This document shows positions 1 to 6,937 of a DNA stretch of 10,597 nucleotides, piece after piece. Below the pieces are notes generated by a model. It did no database searches. It had not been told where the DNA came from and was given only the letters and a program-made list of their open reading frames with translations. Both the position numbers and the translations under genes were made by a program. Every line of letters starts with the position of its first letter. The stretch's first letter is position 1. The stretch is taken from NCBI GenBank assembly GCA_039933315.1, contig JBDTOI010000137.1, positions 1 to 10,597 of the forward strand, given 5' to 3'. The stretch is from DASXRU01 sp039933315. GTDB lineage: Bacteria > Acidobacteriota > Blastocatellia > Pyrinomonadales > Pyrinomonadaceae.

Positions 1-17
1 GTTTCCTCGCTCCTATC

Positions 18-48
18 TGAGATCTCAAATTTCAAATTTCAGATCTGA
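18..48. repeat. AT-rich imperfect palindrome with two AGATCT cores
   Basis: Two 15-base arms (18-32 and 34-48) are inverted copies with two mismatches around one central base. Each arm contains AGATCT and AAATTT. The composition is much more AT-rich than the neighbouring genes. It lies in the gap downstream of the minus-strand transporter gene. I see no gene in 1-153. The pattern resembles low-complexity 'caaatttcaaatttc' intergenic repeats that I recall from Acidobacteria-like genomes, but a single copy here cannot prove a repeat family. Confidence 0.5.
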
Positions 49-114
49 AAAAAGAGAACTCCAAAAACCTGGTCTCCTAATCTGATCCGGATCTAAAGTT
101 TTGAAGACAACCCA

Positions 115-131
115 AAGCGGTGTCACCGCTT
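115..131 (-). terminator. possible weak terminator hairpin after the Gdt1-like gene
   Basis: A perfect palindrome with 8-base arms (AAGCGGTG / CACCGCTT, one-base loop) sits 23 bases past the stop codon of the minus-strand transporter gene. In that direction it is followed by TTGTCTT-rich sequence rather than a clean T run, so it is at best a weak intrinsic terminator. The flank (132-146) shares TTCGGTGGC (read on the minus strand) with the palindrome at the right edge of the window, so it may instead be part of a repeat. Confidence 0.25.
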
Positions 132-153
132 CGCTCTGCCACCGAACTCCAAA

Positions 154-426
154 TTAGAATTTACCCAGCAGCATTAGCGCGCCGATCAGAATGAAGAGCA
201 CTGCCGCGACCCGCCTGACCCATTCGAGCGGTACGTACTGGCTGACCACGCCACCGACTATAACGCCAATCGCGGAAACGGCGACCAGGGCCAACGACGC
301 GGCGATGAAGACTTCCCACGGCCGCTTCTTTTGCGCGGCCAGCGTCATAGCGGCAAGTTGCGTCTTGTCCCCCATTTCAGCTAAAAAGATCACTCCGAAA
401 GTAGTAAGCATCACGCGCCAGTCCAT
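154..426 (-). CDS. half-size Gdt1/TMEM165 (UPF0016) family cation transporter
   Basis: This encodes a 90-residue inner-membrane protein of the UPF0016/Gdt1/TMEM165 family. Characterised members export or exchange Mn2+ or Ca2+ for H+. The family hallmark is clear: E17-M-G-D-K-T-Q23 in the first helix, where the acidic residues bind the cation. Three hydrophobic stretches are visible (about 5-27, 38-62 and 69-88), separated by a basic loop AQKKRPWE (31-38). Full-length members contain two inverted copies of this unit, whereas this gene encodes one. Single-unit bacterial versions are known and are thought to work as dimers, or with a second half encoded next to them. No second half is visible here, but the region left of position 1 is unseen. 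The start is well supported by AGGAGG seven bases upstream of the ATG. It diverges from the kinase gene. Mn2+ is the more likely substrate in bacteria, but this is inferred from the family. Confidence 0.9.
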   Translation of the reverse strand: MDWRVMLTTFGVIFLAEMGDKTQLAAMTLAAQKKRPWEVFIAASLALVAVSAIGVIVGGVVSQYVPLEWVRRVAAVLFILIGALMLLGKF

Positions 427-433
427 TTAATTT

Positions 434-514
434 CCTCCTCAGGCTATAGATGCCTGATAATCAGCCGAAACGCAAAGGTGTTGCGCCCCGGTACTGGTGA
501 GGTTTTGGCCAGTA
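434..514 (-). promoter_or_regulatory. structured leader and strong ribosome binding site of the Gdt1-like gene
   Basis: Read on the minus strand, the leader contains three consecutive short stem-loops: TACTGG/CCAGTA (514-492), CGCAA/TTGCG (485-471) and TCAGGC/GCCTGA (457-439). The last overlaps the start of a strong Shine-Dalgarno AGGAGG (439-434), seven bases from the ATG. A hairpin touching the ribosome site could control translation. UPF0016 genes in other bacteria are often under the Mn2+-sensing yybP-ykoY riboswitch, but I do not see its conserved GGGGAGUAGC-like loop, so I do not call it that. The same DNA must also hold the promoter of the divergent kinase gene. I could not place convincing -35/-10 boxes for either direction. 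Confidence 0.35.
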
Positions 515-543
515 GCCCGACGTTCGCAGTCTGACAATCTTGC

Positions 544-3500
544 GTGAATGAGATGGACGATTCAAGCACGGACTTTTTAGGTACCGAAAGATTTACCATC
601 CGCCGCCGGTTAGGATCCGGCGGCATGGGTGTGGTCTATGAGGCGCACGATCGTGAGATGAACAAGGCGGTCGCCCTTAAAACACTGACCCGCGCCGAAG
701 CCGTCCACATCTATCGGTTTAAAAGAGAATTTCGTGCCCTGGCGGATGTGACGCACCCGAACCTCGTCTCCCTCTACGAGTTTATGTCCGACGGCAAGTT
801 CTGGTTCTTCACCATGGAGTTGGTGAAGGGGATAAGTTTTCTTGAGTACGTCAGGCCCGGCGGAAAAGGACATTCCGGTTCTTCGAAGACCTCGACGCTC
901 CTGGCAAGTCTGCCTGATAGTAAATCGTCGCTCGACTACGAGGCTGACACTCAGGACTTCAGCGACGCGCACCCGACCTGGCCTTCCGCGACAGACTGGT
1001 CCAGCGGTTCTTCACCTGACTGGTCCGGTGTTCCCCTCGATGAAGAACGCTTGCGATCGGCCTTTCTCCAACTGGCCCAGGGCGTCCAGGGACTTCACGA
1101 CACCGGCAAACTGCATCGCGACTTAAAACCCACAAATGTGCTGGTGACTAAAGAGGGCCGGGTGGTGATTCTTGATTTCGGGCTGGTAACGGAAGTCGAG
1201 CCCGAGGGACTGCACGACAGTGTTACGCTGGCCGGCACGCCCGATTATATGTCGCCGGAGCAGGGAGCGCAGCTGCCCATTTCGCCCGCCAGTGATTGGT
1301 ACAGCGCCGGGGTCATGCTCTTCCAGGCCCTGACCGGGAAGCTACCCTTCAGCGGCAAGTTCTTTGAAGTGATGATGAACAAGCAAAGCAAGGATCCGCC
1401 GGCGCCCATCGATTTCGATCCGCAGGTCCCGTCCGATCTGAATGAGCTTTGCGTAGGCCTGTTGCACCGTGATCCCCAGGCCCGGCCATCAGGCCGCGAA
1501 GTACTGCGCTTGCTCAGCCGGGATCACGACCGGAGCGAGCCAACACGATCGGCGCCAGCGCCTCAGGCCGGCGCAATAACTCGCGAAGCCCCGTTTATCG
1601 GACGTGACCAGCAGTTGCAGTCCCTGCACGAGGCATTCAGGCAAATTAGCAGCGGCCAAACAGTCACGATTTACATTCACGGAAGCTCCGGCATGGGTAA
1701 GACCGCTTTAATGCGTCATTTTCTGAATGAACTTCGCGAACAACACCGGCGCGTTGTGATTCTGGAAGGCCGGTGCTACGAGCGCGAGTCAGTTCCTTAC
1801 AAAGCGCTCGACGGTGTAGTTGATAGTTTGAGCAAGTACTTGATGTCGCGTTCACAATCCCGGATTGCTGCCCTCATCCCGCGCGATGTGCAGGCGCTGG
1901 CCCGGCTATTTCCGGTAATGCTCCAGGTTGATTCAGTCTTCAACGCTCCGCAGGATGAGCCCGATAGCGCCGAACCACTGGCGCTGCGGCGGCGCGCCTT
2001 CAACGCGCTGCGTGAACTGTTGGGACGGATCGCGGATCGTAGACCCCTGGTTCTGTACATTGATGATCTGCAGTGGGCCGATGCCGACAGCACTACGTTG
2101 CTCGAGGACCTTTTCCGTTCTCCTGACGCGCCGCCCCTCTTGTTGATTGCCAGCTTTCGCAGCGAAGACATCGATGCCAAGCCGTTCCTGCGGCGATTGC
2201 TGCAACAGGCCGGCAGCGAAACTCATAGGGAAGTGGCGGTGGCCCCTTTGAATGAACCTGAGGCTGCCGAACTGGTTTACAAATTGATGGGTCTGGAAGC
2301 GCCGGCGGCGGAGTCGTTCGTTGCTTCGATCGTCAGAGAAGCCCGGGGCAATCCCTTCCTGCTGGAGCAACTCGCGCGCTATGCCTTAACCAGCGATAAA
2401 GCCACCACGACGGGAATCACACTCGCCGTAATGCTTGAAGCACGACTGCGGCTGCTGCCGAAAGGTTCGCGTCAGTTCCTTGACACGCTGGCCGTGGCCG
2501 CCCGCCCGGTGAATCCCGAGGTGGCTTATAAAGCTGCGGGACTGAAAGGGGATGAACTGCGACTGATTGGCGCCCTGCGCGTGGCCCAGTTACTGCGGAG
2601 TGGCGGCTCGAATTACGGTGTTGAGTTGTATCACGATCGTATTCGCGAAACTTTAGTCGCTTTGTTGGAGCCCGGCGACGTGCGCCAGATCCATCGCCGG
2701 CTGGCGCAGTCGATCGAGGCCAGGGGGTTAGATGACCCGGAAGCCCTGTTCGATCATTACCTGGGTGCCGGCGAGCGGGTCCGGGCCGCCGGTCACGCCG
2801 TGGCCGCCGCCCGTCGTGCTAATGCGGCCCTGGCTTTCGATCGCGCGGCACTTTTCTACCGGGAGGCGGTGGAACTGACGCCAGTGACGGGCGGCGCCCT
2901 GGTTGAATTAAAGTGCGGACTCGCCGACGCGCTGGCAAATGCCGGCCGTCCCGCCGAGGCTGCCCCCGCGTACCTGGAAGCAGCGCGCGACACTTCATCC
3001 GCGCGGGCCCTGGATCTGCGCCGGAAGGCCGCCGAGCAACTATTAATGGGCGGTCACATCAACGAAGGCCTGACCGTCTTGCGCACGATCCTGGAAGAGG
3101 TAGGATTCCGGCTGGCGGCGGGACCGCGGCGCGCGCTTCTTTCATTGTTGCTTCGCCGCTTGCTGATTCGTTTGCGCGGCTTCGAGTTTGATGAACGCGA
3201 TGCGAGTAAAATCCCCGAATCTGATCTGCTGAGAATTGATATCTGCTGGGCCGGGGCTGCCGGGCTGGGGGCGGTGGACTTGATTCGCGGGGCTGACTTC
3301 CAGGCTCGCCATCTGCTCCTGGCGCTGCGGGCCGGCGAACCGTACCGCATTTCGCGCGCAATCTCTTTCGAAGCAGTGCACATCGCTACGGCCGGTGGAC
3401 CCACACAAAAGCGCGCGGCACAAATCGTGGAAAGAGCAGAAAGACTAGCCCGGCGAGCAGGGCAACCGCATGCGGTGGCGTTATCCATTTGGTCCAGCGG

Positions 3501-4371
3501 GGTGGCCGGCTATCTGGTCGGCCATTGGCGAAAGGCGGCTGCTTTGTGCGAACGCGCGGCGGAAATGCTGCGCGACCGCTGTACTGGCGTGACCTGGGAA
3601 CTAACCATCGCGCATCGCTTCATGCTGAGCGCGCTGCTATACCTCGGCGAAGTCGGCGAAATTTCCCGGCGCGTTTCCGGCTTGCTGACCGCAGCCCTCG
3701 AGCAGGGAAACCTCTTTGCCGCGGTCGATCTGCGCACCCGCTTAAATTTAATCTGGCTGGCTGCTGATAAGCCGGACGAGGCGCGTCAGGAAGTCATTAA
3801 CGCGCTGCTGTCATGGCCGCAGGAGGGCTTTCATCTGCAGCATTACACTTCGCTGCAGGCCTTGGCTCAAATCGAACTCTACACCGGTGATGCTGAAGTG
3901 GCCCTGAAACACATCAACGGGCAATGGCAGGCCCTGGAGGAGTCGATGCTGATGCGTATCCAGTGTCTGCGCATCGACGCGTTTCACTTGCAGGCGCGGG
4001 CCGCCCTGGCAGTTGCTGCGACGTCCGCTAATCCCGAGCCTATGTTGAAGACCGCCACGCGCCTGGCGACGCGAATCGAAAAGGAAAAGATGTTATGGTC
4101 CGCGCCGTTCGTGTCACTCATCCGCGCTGGAGTGGCAAACACTCGCGGCGATGCGAACAAATGCGCGAGCCTTCTTTTGTCCGCCGTTGAAGGACTTGAA
4201 GCCGCCGACATGGGCCTTTACGCCGCCGCCGCCCGGCGGCGCCTGGGCCAGAGCCTCGACGATGAACGCGGCCAGTCGCTAATCGCTGAAGCCGACACCT
4301 GGATGCAGAAGCAGACGATCAGGAACCCCGAGCGCCTCACCCGAATGCTCGTGCCGGGATTTGAAGAGTAG
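544..4371 (+). CDS. large Ser/Thr protein kinase - AAA/STAND ATPase - TPR-like signalling protein
   Basis: This encodes a 1275-residue cytoplasmic eukaryote-like (Hanks) Ser/Thr kinase fused to a signalling ATPase. The kinase domain (about 17-325) has the Gly loop LGSGGMGVV (23-31), ATP-anchoring K46, helix-C E62, catalytic loop HRDLKPTN (191-198), DFG (211-213) and GTPDYMSPEQ (231-240), so it should be active. A Ser/Asp-rich insert of about 55 residues (106-163) sits between the hinge and helix E. The ATPase domain (about 349-615) begins FIGRDQQL, with Walker A GSSGMGKT (380-387), Walker B LVLYIDDLQWAD (502-513) and the ARGNPFLLEQL motif (600-610). This is an AAA_16/PknK/MalT-like arrangement. 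Residues about 640-712 resemble a winged-helix linker. The rest is helical and Ala/Leu-rich, consistent with degenerate TPRs and partner binding. I see no DNA-binding, cyclase or membrane domain, so the output is probably phosphorylation of unknown targets. The start is GTG 544 or ATG 553; neither has a clear ribosome site. It stands alone, divergent from the transporter gene. Confidence 0.92.
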   Translation: MNEMDDSSTDFLGTERFTIRRRLGSGGMGVVYEAHDREMNKAVALKTLTRAEAVHIYRFKREFRALADVTHPNLVSLYEFMSDGKFWFFTMELVKGISFLEYVRPGGKGHSGSSKTSTLLASLPDSKSSLDYEADTQDFSDAHPTWPSATDWSSGSSPDWSGVPLDEERLRSAFLQLAQGVQGLHDTGKLHRDLKPTNVLVTKEGRVVILDFGLVTEVEPEGLHDSVTLAGTPDYMSPEQGAQLPISPASDWYSAGVMLFQALTGKLPFSGKFFEVMMNKQSKDPPAPIDFDPQVPSDLNELCVGLLHRDPQARPSGREVLRLLSRDHDRSEPTRSAPAPQAGAITREAPFIGRDQQLQSLHEAFRQISSGQTVTIYIHGSSGMGKTALMRHFLNELREQHRRVVILEGRCYERESVPYKALDGVVDSLSKYLMSRSQSRIAALIPRDVQALARLFPVMLQVDSVFNAPQDEPDSAEPLALRRRAFNALRELLGRIADRRPLVLYIDDLQWADADSTTLLEDLFRSPDAPPLLLIASFRSEDIDAKPFLRRLLQQAGSETHREVAVAPLNEPEAAELVYKLMGLEAPAAESFVASIVREARGNPFLLEQLARYALTSDKATTTGITLAVMLEARLRLLPKGSRQFLDTLAVAARPVNPEVAYKAAGLKGDELRLIGALRVAQLLRSGGSNYGVELYHDRIRETLVALLEPGDVRQIHRRLAQSIEARGLDDPEALFDHYLGAGERVRAAGHAVAAARRANAALAFDRAALFYREAVELTPVTGGALVELKCGLADALANAGRPAEAAPAYLEAARDTSSARALDLRRKAAEQLLMGGHINEGLTVLRTILEEVGFRLAAGPRRALLSLLLRRLLIRLRGFEFDERDASKIPESDLLRIDICWAGAAGLGAVDLIRGADFQARHLLLALRAGEPYRISRAISFEAVHIATAGGPTQKRAAQIVERAERLARRAGQPHAVALSIWSSGVAGYLVGHWRKAAALCERAAEMLRDRCTGVTWELTIAHRFMLSALLYLGEVGEISRRVSGLLTAALEQGNLFAAVDLRTRLNLIWLAADKPDEARQEVINALLSWPQEGFHLQHYTSLQALAQIELYTGDAEVALKHINGQWQALEESMLMRIQCLRIDAFHLQARAALAVAATSANPEPMLKTATRLATRIEKEKMLWSAPFVSLIRAGVANTRGDANKCASLLLSAVEGLEAADMGLYAAAARRRLGQSLDDERGQSLIAEADTWMQKQTIRNPERLTRMLVPGFEE

Positions 4372-4393
4372 GGGAGAGTTTCCGCAACCAAAA

Positions 4394-4499
4394 TTAGCCG
4401 CAGATTAACGCGGATAACACGGATCTGAAAAAGCATTTCCTCAAATTGTCATAGTTCAAAGGTTCTGATCCGCGTTCATCCGCGTAAATCTGTGGCTTA
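4394..4499. repeat. long palindromic intergenic element, 'AACGCGGAT' family (copy 1)
   Basis: The left arm (about 4394-4430) and right arm (about 4462-4499) are inverted copies of roughly 36 bases with about eight mismatches and a ~32-base AT-richer centre. Both arms contain TAGCCGCAGAT-like ends and tandem AACGCGGAT-like units. A second copy with the same arm sequence lies at 6938-7031. It fills the gap between the convergent kinase and DUF1990 genes, and the outer end of its right arm contains the DUF1990 stop codon (4497-4499). No open reading frame of its own is visible, so if it moves it must be moved by something encoded elsewhere. A secondary role as a bidirectional transcription stop is possible, but there is no T run. 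Confidence 0.85.
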
Positions 4500-5066
4500 T
4501 TTCATCTTAAGCATGGCGGCTAACGAGTCTCGCGCGAACCGGCGCTGCAACATGCGCGTAACCGGGAAACCCAGCTTTGCCGCAGCTTTATTTGGGCGCG
4601 AGAAAGCCAGTATGTCGTACCAGACTGAATCATCGCTCGAATGCCACTCGATGGTGAATCGTTCCTCTCCACTCTCTGCGTGATCTGGCAGAGTTCCATA
4701 AGCAAACCCGAATTTCTTCACGTCTGCTTCTTCCTCAATCACATAAACTATCCGGCACGCGTTTAGTGACCAAAATGCCAGGTGATGCACTATCACGGCC
4801 ACAGCTGAGCCAACAACGATGGGAGCATTCGCCGGTCGCAGCTTCACCCAACCAAGATCGAAATGTTTCCACATTCTTAACGCGGTGATGGCGTGATCGT
4901 ACACCTCCGGACCTTCGCCCAGTCTGATTCGGTTATGGTCAACTTGAAAACCTGAAGGCAAAAACGCCCGCGTTGCGCCAACTTCCCGGTAGGAGAACTC
5001 GCGAAGCTGCTGCGATTCGATAAACGTTTTTATCTGAGCGTCAGAAGGTTTCTTGAGGATGAACAT
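4497..5066 (-). CDS. DUF1990 family protein
   Basis: This encodes a 189-residue soluble protein that I recognise as DUF1990 from several conserved stretches: FSYREVGATR (24-33), VDHNRIRLG (42-50), LGWVKL (71-76), FWSLNACRIVYVIEE (98-112), FAYGTLPDHAESGEERF (121-137), WYDILAFSRP (149-158) and RRFARDSL (175-182). The length is normal for the family and the protein appears complete. The family's biochemical function is not established, so none is assigned. It has no signal peptide or membrane segment. The ATG at 5066 fits the start of family homology, although no strong ribosome site precedes it. The gene follows xerD in the same direction, but a large palindrome (5081-5230) separates them, so co-transcription is doubtful. 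Its TAA stop is provided by the tail of the 4394-4499 repeat. Confidence 0.85.
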   Translation of the reverse strand: MFILKKPSDAQIKTFIESQQLREFSYREVGATRAFLPSGFQVDHNRIRLGEGPEVYDHAITALRMWKHFDLGWVKLRPANAPIVVGSAVAVIVHHLAFWSLNACRIVYVIEEEADVKKFGFAYGTLPDHAESGEERFTIEWHSSDDSVWYDILAFSRPNKAAAKLGFPVTRMLQRRFARDSLAAMLKMK

Positions 5067-5080
5067 GAAGTAAGGTTCGC

Positions 5081-5230
5081 CTTTGCGCCTTATGTCTTTC
5101 TTTTCTATGCGCCTTTGCGTGAACCCTCAACGCTAACCATTGACCAGTGGCAGTTACTTTGGAGATTTCGTTTTCGGAAATTGGGGTTTCACGCAAAGGC
5201 GCGAAGAAAGGAAAGACATAAGTCGCAAAG
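5081..5230. repeat. long near-perfect palindromic element, 'CTTTGCG' family
   Basis: The arms at 5081-5126 and 5183-5230 are inverted copies of about 46 bases with only around five mismatches and one indel. Each contains CTTTGCG twice, at the outer end and inside GCGCCTTTGCGTGAA, plus CTTATGTCTTTC. The loop of about 56 bases (5127-5182) is more AT-rich and contains no gene. The element fills almost the whole gap between the minus-strand xerD and DUF1990 genes and starts only 15 bases from the DUF1990 start codon, so that gene's leader is part of the repeat. The high arm identity suggests recent insertion or continuing arm correction. Confidence 0.88.
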
Positions 5231-5253
5231 AAGATGCTAGTTTTGCAATGCTA

Positions 5254-6177
5254 CTACTCATCTTTCTTAACCGTGCTCGTAGAATTACCGGAACGTGGAT
5301 GATGCCGATCGTAAGCTCGGCGAAGATGGCGGTCAGTAACGTGGGTATAAATCTGCGTCGTCGAAATATCGCTATGCCCCAGCAGCGCCTGCACTGAACG
5401 CGAATCCGCCCCCCGCTGCATCAAGTGCGTCGCGAAGCTGTGACGTAGAGTATGCGGCGAAACCTCCTGCAAACCGGCGCGCTCCGCGTGCGTCTTGATG
5501 ATCGTCCACGCTACTTGCCGGGTCAGGACCCGCCCGCGATTGAGAAAGTATTGTGGTTTATGCTCGTGGCCCCAACCGGCGCGCACCGCCATGTATTGCT
5601 GTAACCAGTGGATGGCGCTCTTGCCGATGGGCACACGCCGTTGCTTGCTGCCTTTTCCCTGGCAAACGATCAAACCAGTATGCAGGTTCACGTCGGCAAG
5701 CTTAAGTAAACACAACTCAGAAACTCGCACTCCGGTCGCGTACATCAGCTCCAGCATGGCCCGATCGCGCACGCCGGTATCAGTGGAAACGTCAGGCGCA
5801 GCCAGCAATAATTCCATCTCCTGCTCGCTGAGAAAGCGCGGCAGGTACGAGAACCGTTGCGGAGTATCCAGATCTTCAGCCGGATGCTGCTTGATATGGC
5901 CATCGAGCATGAGGAAACGAAAGAAACCGCGAGCGGCGCTGACGGCGCGGGAAATTGATGACGGCGCCAGGCCGTCGCGTGACAATCTGGCGATCCATTC
6001 GCGCAGATCTTTGCGCGTTAGTTCCGGCAATTGCCGATTGCGTTGTTGGGCCCAGGCTGCGAGACGGGCGAGATCTCGTCGATAGCCGGCCAGCGTGTTT
6101 GCCGACAGGCCTCTCTCGACCTGGATATAGCCCAGATACTCTCTGGTTAAATCTCTTTCCGGTGCTTCTTTAGTCAT
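5254..6177 (-). CDS. xerD: tyrosine recombinase XerD
   Basis: This encodes a 307-residue Xer-type site-specific recombinase. In bacteria XerC and XerD act at the dif site to resolve chromosome dimers at division. The N-terminal SAM-like core-binding domain (about 8-95) has the typical YLGYIQVERGLSANTLAGY. The catalytic domain holds all six active-site residues: R151 (ATGVRVSEL), K175 (GKGSKQR), H242 and R245 (SPHTLRHSF), H268 (LLGHSD) and nucleophile Y277 (TTQIYTHV). The length, the LGHSDISTTQIYTHV block and the HHPR tail fit XerD better than XerC or a phage integrase. I chose ATG 6177 because homology begins there. The frame stays open to 6351, but that extension is repeat DNA with an unrelated sequence. 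No strong ribosome site precedes ATG 6177. No phage or integron genes adjoin it, so a housekeeping role is likely. Confidence 0.93.
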   Translation of the reverse strand: MTKEAPERDLTREYLGYIQVERGLSANTLAGYRRDLARLAAWAQQRNRQLPELTRKDLREWIARLSRDGLAPSSISRAVSAARGFFRFLMLDGHIKQHPAEDLDTPQRFSYLPRFLSEQEMELLLAAPDVSTDTGVRDRAMLELMYATGVRVSELCLLKLADVNLHTGLIVCQGKGSKQRRVPIGKSAIHWLQQYMAVRAGWGHEHKPQYFLNRGRVLTRQVAWTIIKTHAERAGLQEVSPHTLRHSFATHLMQRGADSRSVQALLGHSDISTTQIYTHVTDRHLRRAYDRHHPRSGNSTSTVKKDE

Positions 6178-6213
6178 TCTTGCAGACAACGAAGAACTAT
6201 CAGCGCATCTCCA

Positions 6214-6309
6214 AATACTCGCAGTCAGGAAGGGTGGCTTGCCCCGCTTCTTTACCCGATAAGGACAATATAGGGCGGGGGCAAGCCCCTCTTCCTGACT
6301 GCGAGTATT
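6214..6309. repeat. long palindromic element, 'GCAGTCAGGAAG' family
   Basis: The left arm (6214-6247) and right arm (6275-6309) are inverted copies of about 34 bases. The outer 19 bases are identical (AATACTCGCAGTCAGGAAG), and the inner part is GGCTTGCCCC-like with small differences. The ~27-base centre (6248-6274) is AT-richer. It lies between the minus-strand GNAT and xerD genes and happens to be open in the xerD frame, producing a false N-terminal extension. A partial relative appears at 7050-7087. Confidence 0.87.
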
Positions 6310-6331
6310 CCCAATTGAATCATGGCATCCA

Positions 6332-6910
6332 CTATTGAGTTCCGCTGGCACTGCTTGGCATCAAGTCTTCCGCCACCAGCGAATAGAGAACCCCATCCAC
6401 AGGTTTTCCATGCAGCCGGAGTCGCTTTCTCAAGACAGCTTCTTTCACGGCTCCGGCCTTTTCCGCAACCCGCTGACTTGCGACATTGCCGGTGGCGGCA
6501 AGAATCTCGACACGTTGAAAACCGAGCCGCTCAAACGCGAATCGGGCCACAAGCCTGGTAGCACTGCTGGCAATTCCCCGGCCCGTGGCGCTGCTTCTGA
6601 CCCAGTACCCGAGATTCACCAGGTCATGATTGCGATTGACGAAGTTCAACCCCACTCCGCCCAGGTAGCGTCCCGATACTTGGGCGAAGATGCCAAAGCC
6701 GTATTCTGCGTCTCTCTTCCAGGCTTCGGCCCGCGAAAGAATGAAGGATCTGCTTTCGTCAATTGAGTAATCGGGATGGCACCAGGGCATCCACACCGAA
6801 AGTTCGGGAATTGACTCGCGCGCCGCCTCGTAAAGTGCCGGAATGTCTTCGACCCGGTAAGGCCTCACGACTATCTCACCATCGACTAACTCAATCGCCT
6901 CGACGCTCAT
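6332..6910 (-). CDS. GNAT N-acetyltransferase, RimJ/RimL type
   Basis: This encodes a 192-residue GNAT-fold acetyltransferase of the Acetyltransf_3 (RimJ/RimL-like) group, which moves an acetyl group from acetyl-CoA to an amine such as a protein N-terminus. Strand 1 is VVRPYRVEDIPALYEA (14-29). The acetyl-CoA pyrophosphate loop is ATGRGIA (108-114), preceded by NLGYWVRSS and followed by a long helix SSATRLVARFAFERLGFQRV. The second motif, NVASQRVAEKAGAVKEAVLRK (142-162), is also typical of the group. The length is normal and the protein looks complete. The substrate cannot be read from the sequence: family members also act on ribosomal proteins, antibiotics and small metabolites. It lies between nadE and xerD in the same direction, with palindromic repeats on both sides. 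No clear ribosome site precedes ATG 6910. Confidence 0.9.
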   Translation of the reverse strand: MSVEAIELVDGEIVVRPYRVEDIPALYEAARESIPELSVWMPWCHPDYSIDESRSFILSRAEAWKRDAEYGFGIFAQVSGRYLGGVGLNFVNRNHDLVNLGYWVRSSATGRGIASSATRLVARFAFERLGFQRVEILAATGNVASQRVAEKAGAVKEAVLRKRLRLHGKPVDGVLYSLVAEDLMPSSASGTQ

Positions 6911-6937
6911 AAGGTCATCGTACTACAAAAGGCAGTA

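Noticed and set aside
427..543. yybP-ykoY manganese riboswitch
   Set aside because: The gene family would suit it, but I could not find the conserved loop sequences. Only generic short stems are visible.
3054..3488. Antisense open frames within the kinase gene (also 1797-2370 and 610-972)
   Set aside because: They lie opposite a long, clearly coding frame, contain Arg/Ser-rich shadow sequence and match no family I recognise.
5140..5397. Small plus-strand gene overlapping the 5081-5230 palindrome
   Set aside because: It is composed of repeat arm plus the antisense of the XerD C-terminus, with no ribosome site or recognisable protein.
5254..6177. Phage or integron integrase marking a mobile island
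   Set aside because: The size, tail and motifs match chromosomal XerD. No attachment site, tRNA, phage or cassette genes adjoin it.
6178..6351. N-terminal extension of XerD to an upstream ATG at 6351
   Set aside because: The added 58 residues are translated palindromic repeat and have no resemblance to the Xer core-binding domain, which begins right after the ATG at 6177.
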